64,000 nt of DNA from Lithospermum erythrorhizon (GCA_019722365.1 JADFUC010000852.1:1054001-1118000), one strand, 5' to 3'. Shown: positions 41,061 to 54,748, numbered from the stretch's first letter. Numbers and translations: made by a program. The notes: generated from the letters alone by a model not told the origin.

Positions 41061-41093
41061 GCATCGGTCCCAAAACACATTTGATTGTTGATA

Positions 41094-43847
41094 ATGGATG
41101 AAGTAATTATTTCACTGGAAAAAGGCACAACATGTTCATCTTGGAATTATTCAGGCCATAGATTAGCCACTGCTTCACTCGATGGTACCTTGTGCATCTT
41201 TCATTCAACTCACCCTTCTTCCTCCTCTTCTTTCACTTGTACCACTAAATTCAAGGTTAGATTTTTATTATTATTTCATTCTAACCTATTAATTTTATAA
41301 AAGATGCAATCTTTGAGATGTGGTATTTACCATATTGTTTCATATAGTTTGGTTGCTGTCATCTTTAATTATATTGTCGTTTTACCTATTATTTAAGTAT
41401 TATCATTTTAAAAAAACTGAATAGGTTCATGAGGGGAGCATTGTAAAGATTGTGTGGTTACCACCAGATTATGGAGATGCCGTGGCGTGTATTTGCGCAG
41501 ACGGGACTTTGTCCTTGTGGGAAGAAGTTGCTGAAGGTAGAACATTTAATTTGTTGAAATGTTCTATTTTATTGTTAATTGCTTGTCACGTTATGTAGAG
41601 GCGGGTTTTATTATTCCATTTGGATTTGTAGGTATTGATAATATCCAGTGGAAGCAATGCAAAGTGTTTGACAAAACACCGGGCCAAGTACTCGACATTC
41701 AATTTGGAGTCAGTGCCCTTAATTTGAAATTGGTGAGTTGTGGTATTATTGATTATTACCAAAGTTGCTGGGGTGCTTAGCCTTTGAGGTTGGAAATTCC
41801 ATGTTTTTGTTTTCTTAGTTCAAATCTAATGTCCATGTTAGTGCTAAATATAAACCTGGAAGGAAAGAAGGGGTGCACCTATAAGCTGCGATGTTACCTG
41901 ATACAGCCTTCCTACATATAACTTTTGAACTTCACCTAAATGAGAGTCTCGAGAAGAAGTTCGAGTCACCAAAGGTTTTATGTTCAGACATCTTTTTACT
42001 GCATGGGTTTTATTTTGTTTTCATTAAATATATGAAGAATTAGTTATAAACATGAAGTACAAATTTACTCCTAAACGCAGCAAGAGTGATAATATATGAA
42101 CTACAATAAATAAATTACTATTTTTTTAAAGTTAGTAATAGTTTAAATAGTCTCTCACTCTCTCTATATAACTCGATCAATCTCTTCTTCTATACTCCCC
42201 TCCGGAAACTTATTTTTATAGTATTGCTACCAATCCAGCTGTTTCTATATCATTAACTGCTCATTCTTCATTTTATTATGCATACAGGTTGCTGCATACT
42301 CTGATGGCCAAGTGAAGGTTTTTGAGCTACTGGATCCATTGGACCTGACTAAATGGCAACTTCAGGTTGTCAATAAATGCTCTTTCCCCATGATATTTAA
42401 AATCATTCTCTTTTTTGTAAAAAAGGCATCTGTTTCAAAACAAATATATTTGCTTCCAGTTGTCTTGGTTATTAAACCTTGTGAAGTCTGCATACTTTCG
42501 AGTTTCTGGATATTTGTTTTGGAGGCATGTCTTATTTTTCTTTTTGTAATGCGACTGTATGTGTCTTGGGACATGGGAGTGTGTTGCGCACTTCCGCTGC
42601 ATTATTTTACAGTCAAATTTTTGCAGAAAACTAACTTCTGGCTACCATGACTCCAGGCTGAATTTCGCAATGTAATCGATTCTGTTTCAAAATTTGGGAA
42701 GGCCTCCTGTGTTACAGCGTCCATCTCTTGGAATCCACAAAGAGGGAATGGGCAGCAGTCGAACTTTGTTCTAGGTTTTAATTCGGACATTCCTCAGCTG
42801 AATTCTTGTAAGGTTTGTTATATAATCCATCGTCTTTACATTAAGCAGACTTATTTAATGAGAACTTAGGAAAAGAGCTGCATCATTGGATTGGGGCAAT
42901 AAAAAAAATTGAGATGGTGCGTCATTATGCTTTATGTTATGGAATCAAAGTCTCCTTAGTATGCTTTCATTGGATGCATCTACCAAACATCTATTGGATG
43001 CAATAATCTGCATACCCAAATGCCTCCATTAGTTTTGCTTAGATAAGGGATGACCTGGAATACCTTTATTTAGTCTCTTGGAGATGCACATTGGTTGTGT
43101 AATCAATAATAGTTATTATCAGGTTTGGGAATTTGATGAAGATCATCAGAGATGGCTTCCTGTTGCAGAATTAGCTACACCAGAGGATAAGGTCGACCAG
43201 GTTTATGCAGTTGCATGGGCACCGAATATTGGAAGGTTAGCTTGTTTGCCACACTCCTTACCCCCCACCCCCACCTCTTCCTTTTCCCCTCTTTTCCCAC
43301 CTTTCTAATCGTGCATTTCTAATTATTCTCGCTGCTAAAAGAAGCTCTGATGGTTTGTGTTTAAGGGTGAAGGAAATCGAGTGCGTTTTATTTTCTAGTT
43401 ATTTGCATGTTGCTTGTTTCAGGCCATATGAATTGATCGCCGTAGCAACAAGTGATGGAATTTCTATATGGCATGTGGGTTCCAATCCTGAAATTGATGG
43501 AAGGCTCTGGGTTGAAAAGGTTGCATTGCTATCTGGCCATTGTGGTGAGGTACTTTATTCCACCCTGATTATAATTGTTCTTGAGAAGATGTGTTTTCAT
43601 CAGTCGAGTAACCAACACGATTTTAGTACTATAAGATTGGACAGTTCGTCACCATAGAAGAGCTAACCCTACTTTCAGTTTGACACGTCGAGAATAGATC
43701 TAATCTTCCGTTTGGCAGGTATGGCAAATGGAATGGGACATGAGTGGAATGACACTTGCCAGTAGTGCAGACGATGGGGTGAGGCTGTGGCAATCAAACC
43801 TAAAGGGTGTTTGGCATGAACAGGCTACATTGGAACCAACTACCTAG
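41094..43847 (+). CDS. SEH1: Nucleoporin SEH1 (SEC13-like WD-repeat protein), 8 exons
   Basis: Component of the Nup107-160 (Y) complex of the nuclear pore; in yeast and animals it also acts in the SEA/GATOR2 complex. Exons are 41094-41255, 41425-41536, 41632-41732, 42288-42365, 42657-42812, 43123-43235, 43423-43549 and 43719-43847. Total coding length is 978 nt, giving 325 residues, the normal plant SEH1 size. All junctions keep frame. The blades include GTTCSSWNYSGHRLATASLDG, VKIVWLPPDYGDAVACICADGTLSLWEE, VAAYSDGQVKVFELLDPLDL, the SWNPQRG loop, VWEFDEDHQRW, AVAWAPNIGRPYELIAVAT and the last repeat WQMEWDMSGMTLASS-ADDGVRLWQSNL. The start ATG at 41094 gives MDEVIISLEKGTTCSSW; two upstream in-frame TTG codons are not expected starts. 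Introns contain no obvious genes. A SINE-like element lies immediately upstream. Confidence 0.95.
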
Positions 43848-44941
43848 CAGAAGACTATAGTTTATGTATTTATTGACTGTTCACTATTGTTCTCTAGTTG
43901 AACCGAATACGCTATATCTCCATTGAGTTTTTTTATCAACACTGAATTTGAATATATGGAAATTTGATGTTACTGCACATTCATGTGTTCTTTCGTTGCC
44001 CTTCCAATATTTTTTTCTTATTTTACCAGACGATAGAATGTTGGTCAAACCCTTCCTGGAGCATGTGTGCTCCCAAAACATATTCCTTATATGTACATTT
44101 CATTTTGTGAGTTCGATACTTAATTTATGGTAGAGTAGTTCTGCTAGAGAAAGGACTACTTGTAGACTTTTTTGCTCACTCTGTCTGCAATTGGTAGTCA
44201 CAGAATGTTGGTCAGGTACTCAAGTAATGATGAAAAATTCCTCTGTTGATGAAGAACTACAAAACAAAAGAAAAGTAAAGGAAGATTGAATCTGACATCC
44301 CCACTGTAAGAATTTGAATGCAACTGCATTGTTTGAACATGTTTTTCTCATGTAACTATGCAGGTATGAAAGTGTTGCGCTGCTTTCTTCTTGATTGCCA
44401 ATTTCCCATCTCAAAAGCCAATAGTTGCCCATCCATTTTTCAGTTTCCGAGCTTAATAAAACCAAAACAAAATAGGCTTGATCTACCTTCATGTTTCAGC
44501 TAGTACCCTACATCGTTGCCTACTTCCTCGAGGCTGTCAAGGGAATCAGATTAATCAGGTTCTTACTCTATTTCTTTAAAGCATTACTGTTTTTGCAAAT
44601 CTGTGGAAAAGTATTACCAGCAGGAGTTCACAATTAGATAATCTGGTTAAAAGTAGTCTCTTGCTTTCCCAAAGATTATTGTGATTTGTTGTGCTGCAAA
44701 TTAAAATGATCCTCTTCTAGCTGTGCAGTAATAGAAGATGAATTGTAACTTGTATAATTATTTTTACTTAAATATGACCTCATACTATGCTATTGGAAAT
44801 AATAAGTGGAAAAAAATTAGCAGAACTTGTACAAGCTTATCCCTATCCTTCTAGGGAAAAAATAACTAGTTGGTGTCACAATACTACTTTAGTTTTGGAA
44901 CCAGTTTTATAATATAATCCCTAACTATGATTTTGGATGGA
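43848..44941. other. Intergenic space between convergent SEH1 and WRKY genes
   Basis: This holds the 3' flanks of both genes, which are transcribed toward each other about 1.1 kb apart. No coding sequence is recognised; frames of 60-90 codons here look random. Confidence 0.5.
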
Positions 44942-46489
44942 TCATGAGAAAAATCCAGTTGTACCAAATGGAAAGTTTGAATCTAAAGCTACAGGATCCA
45001 TTAAATACTCCAAGCCAGCAATTGGAGAATTGGTAGATGAAGCATTTGCTGAGAATATCCCATTTTGCTCCGTCTCTGAATGGTTAAAGTCATGAAAATT
45101 TCCATACTCGTTCATTTGGCTAGAAGATGCGGAGAAATAGTTCGATTCAGATGATCCGGAGGACATAAATGATGGTGTATAAGTCCCCAAGAAATGATGA
45201 TCATCGACAGCAAGTGCTGGAAATGGGCATTCATGATTTTCACCCGTCATACTGCTGAATGTAGGAAGGGCAGAGAAAGGGGACCTTTCCTCCTTAGTAA
45301 TCTCCAACTCATCAGTCTTAACTCTAAGATTGGCTTTGAGATGCATAAGCATTTGATCTGCTTGTAATGACTCATTGTTGAAGTAATGGTGGTAGTTGAG
45401 CTTAAGTTCTTTTTTCTTCAGTGAGGTTGCCGGCGGTGGTGCTGATTGAGAAGCCAAGATGCAAGTGTGTGTTCCTTTATATGTGAGCTCAAATACTGAA
45501 GGGTCGTCGTCAGATCTTTGCACTTGCTTATTTGCACAGCAATTGTGCGAATGTCGGTATGTGCATCTGTAGTAGCTTCTGCACATCACAATACAATGTT
45601 GTTCTGTTATTGAGATAGTTTTGGATATAGATAATACCAATTATCCAAAAATGGATCATTTCAAATTCCTTCTAGATAATTAGTTGAATGGTTTTCGAAA
45701 TGATCCAGTATTCATGAAGCAAGACAAAACAGCTCATTGCATGAAATTTATTGATCTGTTTTGTCCAACTGTTAGTGTCATTTAACTTGTTTTGTCTGTT
45801 GCTACTGTTAGTACCAATCTTCCTTGTTATGTCTTTTCACTTGTTTTGTTTTAAATATTCTATAATCTATGCATTTATGACATTAATTTGAGGATAAGTA
45901 GAATACTAGTAGTAGATAGATATATCACCTGGGATGCTTTGTTCCCTGAATGTCCTTTTGTCCATACTTTCTCCAACTGTACCCATCATCTCCAGGCCCT
46001 TCAAGTCCTGTATGAGGATTGATTTTCACTTTTTCTGTCCATGTAGGCATTGCCTTTCTGCACATCAATATTTATTGTTAGGCAATATTTTTAAACTACA
46101 AAAACAAGCTGTTCTGTGCTGGAAAGTTACTCTTTCGTGTGATGTTTCGGGTTTTACCTCTTCTTAGATGCATTGCTATAGCATTCGTTGTGAGCGGGGA
46201 TGATTTTACTAAAATCATCGGTGTGAAGACTTCCATCAACTGAGAGGGAAGACTCCGGAGTGGGCGTAATTGGCATGTCAAGAGGTTGAGGTTGGGGTTG
46301 CTCTATTGGACCATTCCACTTGAGAATCAAGAGGGACTTCTCATAAGAGAATAATATTTTTTGCAGCAAATCTTGGTGTTGAGGAAGAAGGGTAGAGCTT
46401 AAATGAACTCCCAGTTGTATAGCATGCTCCCTCCCTTGTGTTAGTTCATTTGTCAGACTGTTGTATTCCCAACTAGTAGCACTCTCCAT
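44942..46489 (-). CDS. Group III WRKY transcription factor (WRKY41/53-like), 3 exons
   Basis: DNA-binding regulator of defence and senescence genes through W-boxes. Minus-strand exons are 46158-46489, 45929-46057 and 44942-45578, giving 365 residues with every junction in frame. The N terminus (SWEYNSLTNELTQGREHA through LLQKILFSYEKSLLILKW) is the leucine-zipper-like region typical of the WRKY30/41/46/53 clade, followed by SKKRK-type basic residues. WRKYGQK is at residues 139-145. The zinc ligands fit C-X7-C-X23-H-X-C (C159, C167, H191, C193); the final HTC defines group III. The second intron splits the WRKY domain after ...KHPR at the conserved position. The C-terminal part is Ser/Asn-rich with acidic patches, plausibly an activation region. 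The clade assignment (41/53) comes from memory of the N-terminal pattern; the exact orthologue is not claimed. Confidence 0.93.
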
Positions 46490-48039
46490 TTCAGATACTT
46501 TTTTTTAGGAAAAAACTTGTAGTTTATAGGTAAATGCTTACTCAATAAGGCATATATATTAGAAGGGAGTTGAGTGAATCTGAGTAGGAGAGCAAAAAAC
46601 AATTGGATATAAAGACGTGGTTTGTGGGGTATGATTGAGGACAATTAGTGATGTGGAATTATTATATGAGAAAAGTTGAAGTTTGACTTAGAAAACAAGT
46701 TTATTTGTGGAGTGTGGACTTTTCTATGGTCATAGAATAGAAGAATAGAAGGGAGGACCAACCTCCACATGCTGACCAATTCAAAGCTCCAGAAAGGTTT
46801 AGTTTTCCCTGTACAAGATAATGAGTGAATGAAGTAGATTTTTTATTGAGTAGCCAATTATATTTGTAGGACAAAAAAGAAGGTAGTTGATTTAGTAATA
46901 TAAATAAATCTTAAAGTTAGTTAAACCATGACTCAAAATATTAAGTATTTTAGAAGGTATGTGTCTATTTAGATAGTTTTCAATACTATATTACTATGGA
47001 TCTTATTATATTAGGAAATGTGTCATATTAGAATTCATGGTATTCTAAATTATCTCAATAGTATCCTGTTATCTTTGTGTTTCACTAACTCTTTAAGAAT
47101 GATACACCTTATGAAGTGAATTAAATCAAGAATAAAGTCATAATGTTCTAAGAATGTCATATTTCAAGTTTCAAATCAATGTGATTGTTTAAAAATAGAA
47201 AAAAAATAACAATTATATAAATAAGTGGGATTAAGGGAATTGATCAATTGAAGAGACTAGAAATTGACGGATATCATAAACATTTATTAAATGTAATTAC
47301 ATAAATTCAATATCTTCTAGAATGAACCAATTAGGGTGGAAGTTTGTTGCAATGGTTAGTGTAACAGTTATTTACTGAGAGTTCAAATCTTATTGGTATG
47401 CCTAACAAGAAAATATTAGTTTGAAATGACAATGAAAAAATAAGAAGAAAATTTGTAATGTTGACCAATTCAAGAGTATTTACAATAGTGGTCTCATTCA
47501 AACTAATTTATTTTTTGGAGGGACATATGAATGATTGGGTTGAAGACAAGAAAGATTAAGTCAGAGATTTACAAAGTGATCACACATCCAAAGGAATCTT
47601 CCACCTTTGCTTTCCGCGTCATAGGTTAGTCCATTCACTCTTAATAATACTCCATTATTTGTAGCATTTGAGTATGACTAAGATGGACTGTTATGACCAC
47701 AACAAGTCATTAACGCGCTAAGTTTTGGTAGTTAATTAATCATATTCCCCAACATCATGTTTGAATGATAAACCAAGTATTACTACATGAAAGATGAGTT
47801 GCTAAATCTTTGGTTGATGGGAATGGGTCTGTAAACGAGTAAAATCATACAACGATGAGGTTTGGTTCAACTCGATCTATACTTATATTGGAGTCAACTG
47901 TACTTGATAAACGAACCATGAAAATGAAGTTTAACTTGACTTGAAACGACACTTTATGAAAAGATTGATTCGGTTTAACAAGAAAATAACGAGCACTCAA
48001 CTCGAGCTCGATTCAAATATATTCCTCATAATAGTTTCT
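46490..48039. other. WRKY promoter side and intergenic DNA
   Basis: No gene is recognised. Sequence around 47340-47460 has a weak SINE-like layout (GCAATGGTTAGTGTAAC, then GAGTTCAAATC, then A-rich), without a target duplication. Confidence 0.4.
46683..46688 (+). promoter_or_regulatory. W-box (TTGACT) upstream of the WRKY gene
   Basis: TTGACT lies about 195 bp before the WRKY start codon, and a TGACC core lies near 46773. W-boxes in WRKY promoters commonly mediate auto- or cross-regulation. A six-base motif is expected by chance quite often, so this is suggestive only. Confidence 0.35.
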
Positions 48040-50179
48040 TTACATATCCACATGTAGTATACTGAACCCAGTCCCTGTGACATTGCAGCCATAGAACTGA
48101 CAAATTGCTTGAACTGCCAGAAGCAAAACGGTGACAAGAACAGTGATGAAGGAGATTGGTTTCCAAGAACCATGCAAGTACTTCTTGAATAGTTTAGTTG
48201 CTTTGGCCCTCAAAGTTTTATCATACTCCTTGTTCGCCTCTTCAATGGCACATTCGACGACAGATTTCTCCTTCAACCTCCACTTCTTGTTGGCATTTGT
48301 AGATTTCTTCATCCCATTGAAGAGTTTTGCTATTGTCTCGTCACTTAACTCACTTATTATGATATTTTCCTGTCTGAGAATTCCAACATCTTTAGCAGAA
48401 TGGATAATGCCACACATCAAGACAACGTAATCCGAAACAAGAGTAGTTACAGACTTTGGATCATCGGTAGTATCAACCATTACCTTCTCATATTCTACCA
48501 GGTTTCTTAGTATAACTTCTGAATCATCTTTCATTGTGAGCTCTGGGAGACAAAAGTAAAACGACCCATCCTCTGATTTCATGAACTCAATCTGTTGGAT
48601 GCCATTCCCTGTTGGCACAAATTTAACTTTGACACTATTTTGAAGCTGTGAAACGGATGGCATTTCGATTTCCTCCTCTGGTGGAGTCGGTTTCTTGAAA
48701 AATTGAGCAATTTTTTGCACAAAACTCTCTGCACCTTCCATGTTCTTATTCACATTTTCATATGCATTGGTTGCAGTTTTCACGATAGAGACCATACCGG
48801 TAATCACTGTGAGTAGGCCTATTCGAGTCATGCGAGGGGGTCGGGGAACTACTTGGTAGCTCACAATCAAACGATGCAGGAATGCTAGAAGATGTGGACA
48901 CTTAGCATTGAATATATAGTCTAATGATACTTCAAGGGGAGAATGTGCCCTGCAAAGTTCAAAGAGTTGTATGTAATATGACTGATCCTCTATGCTAGGG
49001 GAGAGATTCAGAGCATCCCTAACTTCTTCCAGTATAACAGTTGGAATTTGATTTTCCAACATGAATAAATCCTTGGCAACTTGTTCAGGTGCAGCATCAA
49101 CTATTTGACCTGCAAGGAATAATATGTTGGTGGCACTAAATATTTTAATACAGTAACTTAATTTATTTAGTTTGATGAATATATAATTTATGCTAGATAC
49201 TTGTATTATTAGTTAGTATAATAAACATTTTATTGATATTGTTATTTTTCTATCATTATATATTACTCCGTAATCATCTAAAATAAATTGCTCCAGTACT
49301 ATCAATATACCAAATAAATAATTACCAGCCTACAAACTATTTTTTCTCATATCCATTCATTTATTAGATTGATTCTATTAATACTTAATTGCCTGTTTGA
49401 ATAGGGTGAACTATGTGAAGTGAAATTTAATCTAGGATTCGATTATCAAAGTGAATATTTTAAAATATCGTTTAAATTCTTTTCAATAAAATTTAAAAAA
49501 CTAACATAGGTCTTAATAATCAAAGTAAATCTAGTTGAATGTTTAAAATATCATTTGGAAACTCTAATTTATCAAGACGACGCTAGGTAAAACATAATTT
49601 TAAAAAATGACTTTCATCTCCTTTACCATGTTTTGAGTGTAAATTTATTAGATCTCCAATAGAGTGTATGGGTAGATTCACCCAAACCAAAATAAATTAT
49701 ATAAAATGCAATTAGGGATGTCCAAAACCTAGATAGAAACTAGACCAGCATATTTCGGCAATACCATTTCTTTATTTATTTTCTTATATTTATCTCACTC
49801 AAGAAAAACATCTTCTTTTAATTAATATTTTATTTTGAAGGATACTTTGATCATAAATAAATTTTTTAAAGATAATATAAAAAAAATTATAAACAAAAAT
49901 ACGACAGTCCATAGTATAGATAATTATATCAAACTCCGAAACGTCCAGAGAGAGAAATATTAATATAACAATTTGATGTCATTCCGACTAAATATATCGA
50001 ATTAATCGATCATCAATATAAGATATCAATTATTTTTAATATTAATGAGATGATGAAAAAGATAAATTAAATTTCATGCTGATCCCAATATATAAAATTC
50101 ATATCAACATGTAATTAAATAATAATAATAATACACACACTTACACAAATCATATGATTATTTAACTAACACCTATTAC

Positions 50180-50212
<33 letters not shown>

Positions 50213-51642
50213 TTACATAAACATATTATTATTTAACTAACATGAATTATTAAAGATTGAAATGACATAATGGTAAAATCATATCACGAAAGAGTAATAA
50301 ATTAATAATATATGATATATTTAAGCATATTCTTGTGAATCAACCTCAAAAATTGATAAAAATAATCAATTTGATGAATCATTAAACACGACTCTGAGAT
50401 AAATAAACAGCACTAAAAAAAGTTAACGACAATTATAAAGATATATATGTCAATATATACGTATCATACTCAAACCGCATTTACGTGTCGATGATTCAAT
50501 TTCAATTGATAATTTTACTTATATTGTAAAGATAAAAAGTGATTAATACTTAATACTTACCTCCATTTTTTATTTGTCGCCATCAATGTGAAACTTTGAC
50601 AATTAATTACTACTCAATTATTATTTTAATAAATATAAAAGTTATATCATTAGATTTGTCTTTGAAAATGGGCTTCATAATATTATTTTCTATAATTTTC
50701 AACATATGCTTTAGAAAGATAATTTATACTAAAAGCTTACACCTCGATATATACAAAAACGCGAAATAAAAGAAATGGATGGAGTAGTATTTAATTCCTA
50801 TTAGAACTCTAAATTTTAGATTTTTGGGATAAGAAAGAATTTAATTAATAAGATAAACGAAAAGAAATTCACAACCCTTATTCACAATTTTTATAAATGC
50901 AATGATTATATTTTTCTGACTTTAAAAATATGTTCATATGGTATCAGATTTATCCATCAAGCATAGTGAATTTACAAAAATCGGGTGTAATATCAGATAA
51001 GGTAAAATTTTGAATCAAGTAGTGGGTCGATTCTGGAGACTTGAGACTAGTATGAATTGATTATATACCGAGCTAGACTAGGTTTGAATCGTACATTCAA
51101 ATCAAATTGAACCGGCAAGCTAACAGTGCAACATAAGTACATAACTATATCAACCAAAACATGAAAAAATAAGCATGGACCAAAGCGTACTTACCTCTGC
51201 TAGAATGTTCATTTAAAATGTGGAGTAAAAATATGGTATCGGTGGCCAAAATAGTTGCTAATGTCAGACCCTTTAGTTCCAAAATTTGAGCATAACAAGA
51301 TCTGCTAGCACTCTCCATTTTCACAAGCTTGTCTATCACCAGAGCCTGGAAATTCTTGAACTTTTCTGGGGTGATGAAGTTCTTGATAACAGCAAGCTTA
51401 TGCCACTGTAACATATGAAATTCGGGACGTAAATGATGGTATGGCCCGAGGCCTACTCTCTGCGGTGTATAAGATAGTGGGGATATTTCGAGTACGTTTT
51501 GTGGTACTCTGAAAACACAAGGAAGAACATCATTGCCAAATTTATTTTCTTTGACAAGAAGATTGTATGTTTTGTCAAATTCATCTAGCCAATTGTCCTC
51601 AGTTTGGCTTGAATTGGTAGGGGTTGGAGTTGATGGAAGCAT
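48040..51642 (-). CDS. DUF247 (UPF0481) membrane-anchored protein, 2 exons
   Basis: Plant-specific family whose biochemical function is unknown. Minus-strand exons are 51195-51642 and 48040-49109, separated by a 2085-bp intron, giving 505 residues; the junction reads EHSSRG-QIVDAAPEQ in frame. Family marks are VFRVPQNVLEISPLSYTPQR followed by VGLGPYHHL near residue 60, DTIFLLHIL in place of the usual DG-F-LELL, DLFMLENQIP early in exon 2, and a long helical middle. A single C-terminal hydrophobic segment (ISFITVLVTVLLLAVQAIC) is followed by a short tail, as usual for this family. The central insertion around KIAQFFKKPTPPEEEIEMP is charged and probably disordered. The start MLPSTPTPTNSSQ is the first ATG in frame. 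The intron is AT-rich and holds an AAT repeat and a MITE. The gene looks intact. Confidence 0.9.
50180..50212. repeat. (AAT)n microsatellite in the DUF247 intron
   Basis: About eleven AAT units in a row, with a smaller AAT run near 50126. Confidence 0.9.
50554..50789. mobile_element. Stowaway-like MITE in the DUF247 intron
   Basis: The left end TACTTACCTCCATTTTTTAT pairs with the right end, read on the minus strand, TACTACTCCATCCATTTCTT. The length is about 235 bp with an AT-rich non-coding interior. Confidence 0.5.
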
Positions 51643-52145
51643 TGTATAGTTGTTGCACTGATTTGTGAAGCTTGTTGCTCAGCTTACTGCATCATTTAAA
51701 GACTTCCATGCCTCTCTAGCATTTATCTTTGCACCCTTCATTTATTAATAAATGCATTTACTTTTTGGTGGTTGTTTACAATTCATCTATTTAGGAGTAT
51801 GGTCAATTTATGTTATACCTTGTAAATATAGTGACACGTTTGTAACATAAAGTTTTAGTCGAAGTGAAATAGATGATTCTTAGAAGAAAATATAATATTT
51901 ATTCCATCCACACCGTTTTTTATTGAATTTTTTTTGTTTTTTCAGGATTTCTCTAAATTAATTACACAATTCAAATTTTATCTTAAATCCTCCTATTCTT
52001 TTTCTTTTCCTTATAATCAACTCATGACAAATGGCATGTTCTAATTGGTCACATGGGTAGGTGAGAGTGTGAGACAACTTTCTTCTACGCAGTAGGCAGT
52101 ATAATTTTTTTTGGTTGCTTCCCTGAGTTTACCACTAGTTTATTA
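51643..52145. other. Upstream region of the DUF247 gene
   Basis: No coding sequence is recognised. It presumably contains the DUF247 promoter on the minus strand. Confidence 0.4.
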
Positions 52146-52389
52146 CTACTTTCGTTTTTTCATTTGCCATTATATTTAAAGCTTTGCTTTCAAAATACTA
52201 TATTTTAATATAAAAATCGTACTACTTTTTGAATGCACTTTTTAACTATTTTTTTCATGTACCCATCAACCAATTAATAATAAGGCGAAGAATTATCATT
52301 CTACATTTTCACCGCATTTTTATTACTTTTTTCTCCTTAATCTATATGCAAATTGCTAAAAAGATAAATAAAAAAAAACAGAGGGAGTA
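52146..52389. mobile_element. Stowaway-like MITE, same family as 14331-14578
   Basis: The left end is TACTACTTTCGTTTTTTCAT. The right end on the minus strand is TACTCCCTCTGTTTTTTTTT. Shared internal blocks with the 14.3 kb copy include TTAATCTATA(T/C)GCAAA and CTAAAAAGA. TA occurs at both ends. Confidence 0.62.
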
Positions 52390-54748
52390 TAAATAAATCA
52401 CTGATTTTCATTAACTTTTCCCCTACATAAGGAGACTGTATTTTCCCAACTGATATGTAAATTTTAAAAATGATTTATCTTTATTTAAGAAAAATAATTG
52501 TTACTTCCTCAAATTTATTTTAATTGACGTTTTTTATTTTCGTGTTTAGCATTTAGCCATAAATTACTTATGATTCCCTATTCCTAAACCTATAATTTGA
52601 TAGCATTTTATTAGTTTCAAAGTAAAATTTTATAATACTATTTTATAATAATTAAAAAATTAATTAATAATCAAAGCTTGATCTCAAAATCTCAAAAAGT
52701 CGATTAAATGAATTGATGGTATTATTTAATAGTCTGTTTTTATATAAAATCAAAATTATATCATTATTATAAATATATACTGTAATAAATAATATGTCTC
52801 CTTTTCTTTCGCTTCCTTTAATTATTACTTTTTCATCTTTTCACATCAGCTCTAAAATTATTATCCTTTTAACCTTACCCCTTAAGTTATTCTTATTTTC
52901 AAATTATTCCTGAAGTCAACTTTTTCTATTAAAATTGATGGAATGTAGGGTAAATTTGGAATTGCATATACATTAGATATTTAGAGTCTTTTAAAAAATA
53001 AATTAACAAAATAAAAATAACACCCCTACCCCCACCTCCACAAAAGCACCACCCACCAACCTCTAGATTCCTCCCGCCAACACATACAACTTCTATGGAG
53101 ACTCCACTCAAATTTTACCGCTGAAAGCAACATCCTCATTCGCAATCAACCACTGAACCACAACCTCCTTCCACCCCACAAGGCAACAACCATCTTATCC
53201 TCCTGAACTCCCAATCGAAACACAAAATGGAAAATGGACCAATGTTTCAGATTTTAAAAGACGCATGACGCTTTTGGCTGGCGCTGGGAAATGGACCAAT
53301 GTTTGGGTCATTGGAGTTACACAAACCTATCTCCACCTAGAAATTTCATGAAAATGAACGGAAAGTCGATTCTCCGATTCAAAAGATTCTGGCCGGGGGG
53401 CTGGGCTCGATTCTATTCTCAACAAAGTTCGAAATAAATCTTGAAAATCATTATTCGTCGAACCGAACGAACTATTCGAACATGTTCGACTCGATCCAAT
53501 AGTCCAAATTCCTAACAAAGTCCAAAAGCCCAATGCCTAATAATCCTTAAGTAGTTAAGCCCTCCCTCCCCTATTTCCTTAATAACCCAAATTTCATCCA
53601 TTCATTTACCCACAACACAAGTCATAATCACATCCCGTGATTCCCACCCCATTTAATTAACGTTGTTACCATCCGTTCGACTAAGCCAAATGGATCCGAA
53701 TCGATTGTTTTGTTTCTTGGCCCATCCTAACCTAACAAACCAGATTTGGGCCAAAGATTCGACTGACTGAACCGTTCAAAACCGTCCGTTATCGTTTATT
53801 CGGAACCTGGGCCCCTGGCCTCGATAAGATCCGACATATCTGGTGCTGACCGACATTCGAAACTCCGCTTCGATATCCGAAAATATAAAAAATAAAATGA
53901 AAATAAACTAATTAAAAACATATCTAACAATTCGAAAATACAAAAAAAAAATGAAAATAAACTAATTAAAACATATTTAACAATTCGAAAATACAAAAAA
54001 TAATTAAACCTAATACACAAAAATAATAATTCGAAATAATAATTAATAACACAAAAATCAAATAACAATCCAGAATCTACACACACAAAATCAAACATAC
54101 TATACGAATTAAACAAAGGCACTAAAGCAATAATCAAACATATTTTCAATTTTAAAAAATTAAATGGAGAAGAAAACTAACAAACATATTTTTTTCAATT
54201 TTTTTTTATATATACACTCCATCGGATCCGATCCGGGCTGATACGATATCGATCGGCTCTGATCCTGACCGATCCTATCCATTGACCGGCCGACTGGCCG
54301 ACCCGGACCGGTTCCCGACGCCTCGGGTCCACCAACACTAATTCTAAATCATAACTGTAAACGATATCATCTCCCTCCTCTCTTTCTCTCTCGTAACACT
54401 ACAATTAGCTCAGAGGAGATATCATCCCCACTCCGACACAATACTTCATACCCTCAAGCAAATCATATCGAGATAAATTGTTCCTACCAAGAATCAAGAT
54501 TTGATGCTGATGATGCACACTTATTAGGTATTCCTCGGGTTCACTATTATACATTGACCTGCTTTTTAAATTTAGGTTCAATTATTTACAAATTCAATTG
54601 TTTTTTTTTTGTTCAACTAAATTTTGATTTTTAATTGGGTATTCAATTAGTATTTTAAGCATGAGTTCAATAAGTATTTTCACTTTTCAATTCAATTGGT
54701 CCAATTGTTTCAATCGATTCAAAATCACAAATTTTCAATTGAATATAC

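Noticed and set aside
44225..44293. C/D-box snoRNA-like layout (AATGATGA ... TGATGA ... CTGA) downstream of SEH1
   Set aside because: No terminal stem and no recognisable rRNA guide sequence; the short boxes occur often by chance.
47340..47460. Degenerate SINE-like unit with A/B-box-like motifs
   Set aside because: No clear target duplication or A tail; it could be chance similarity.
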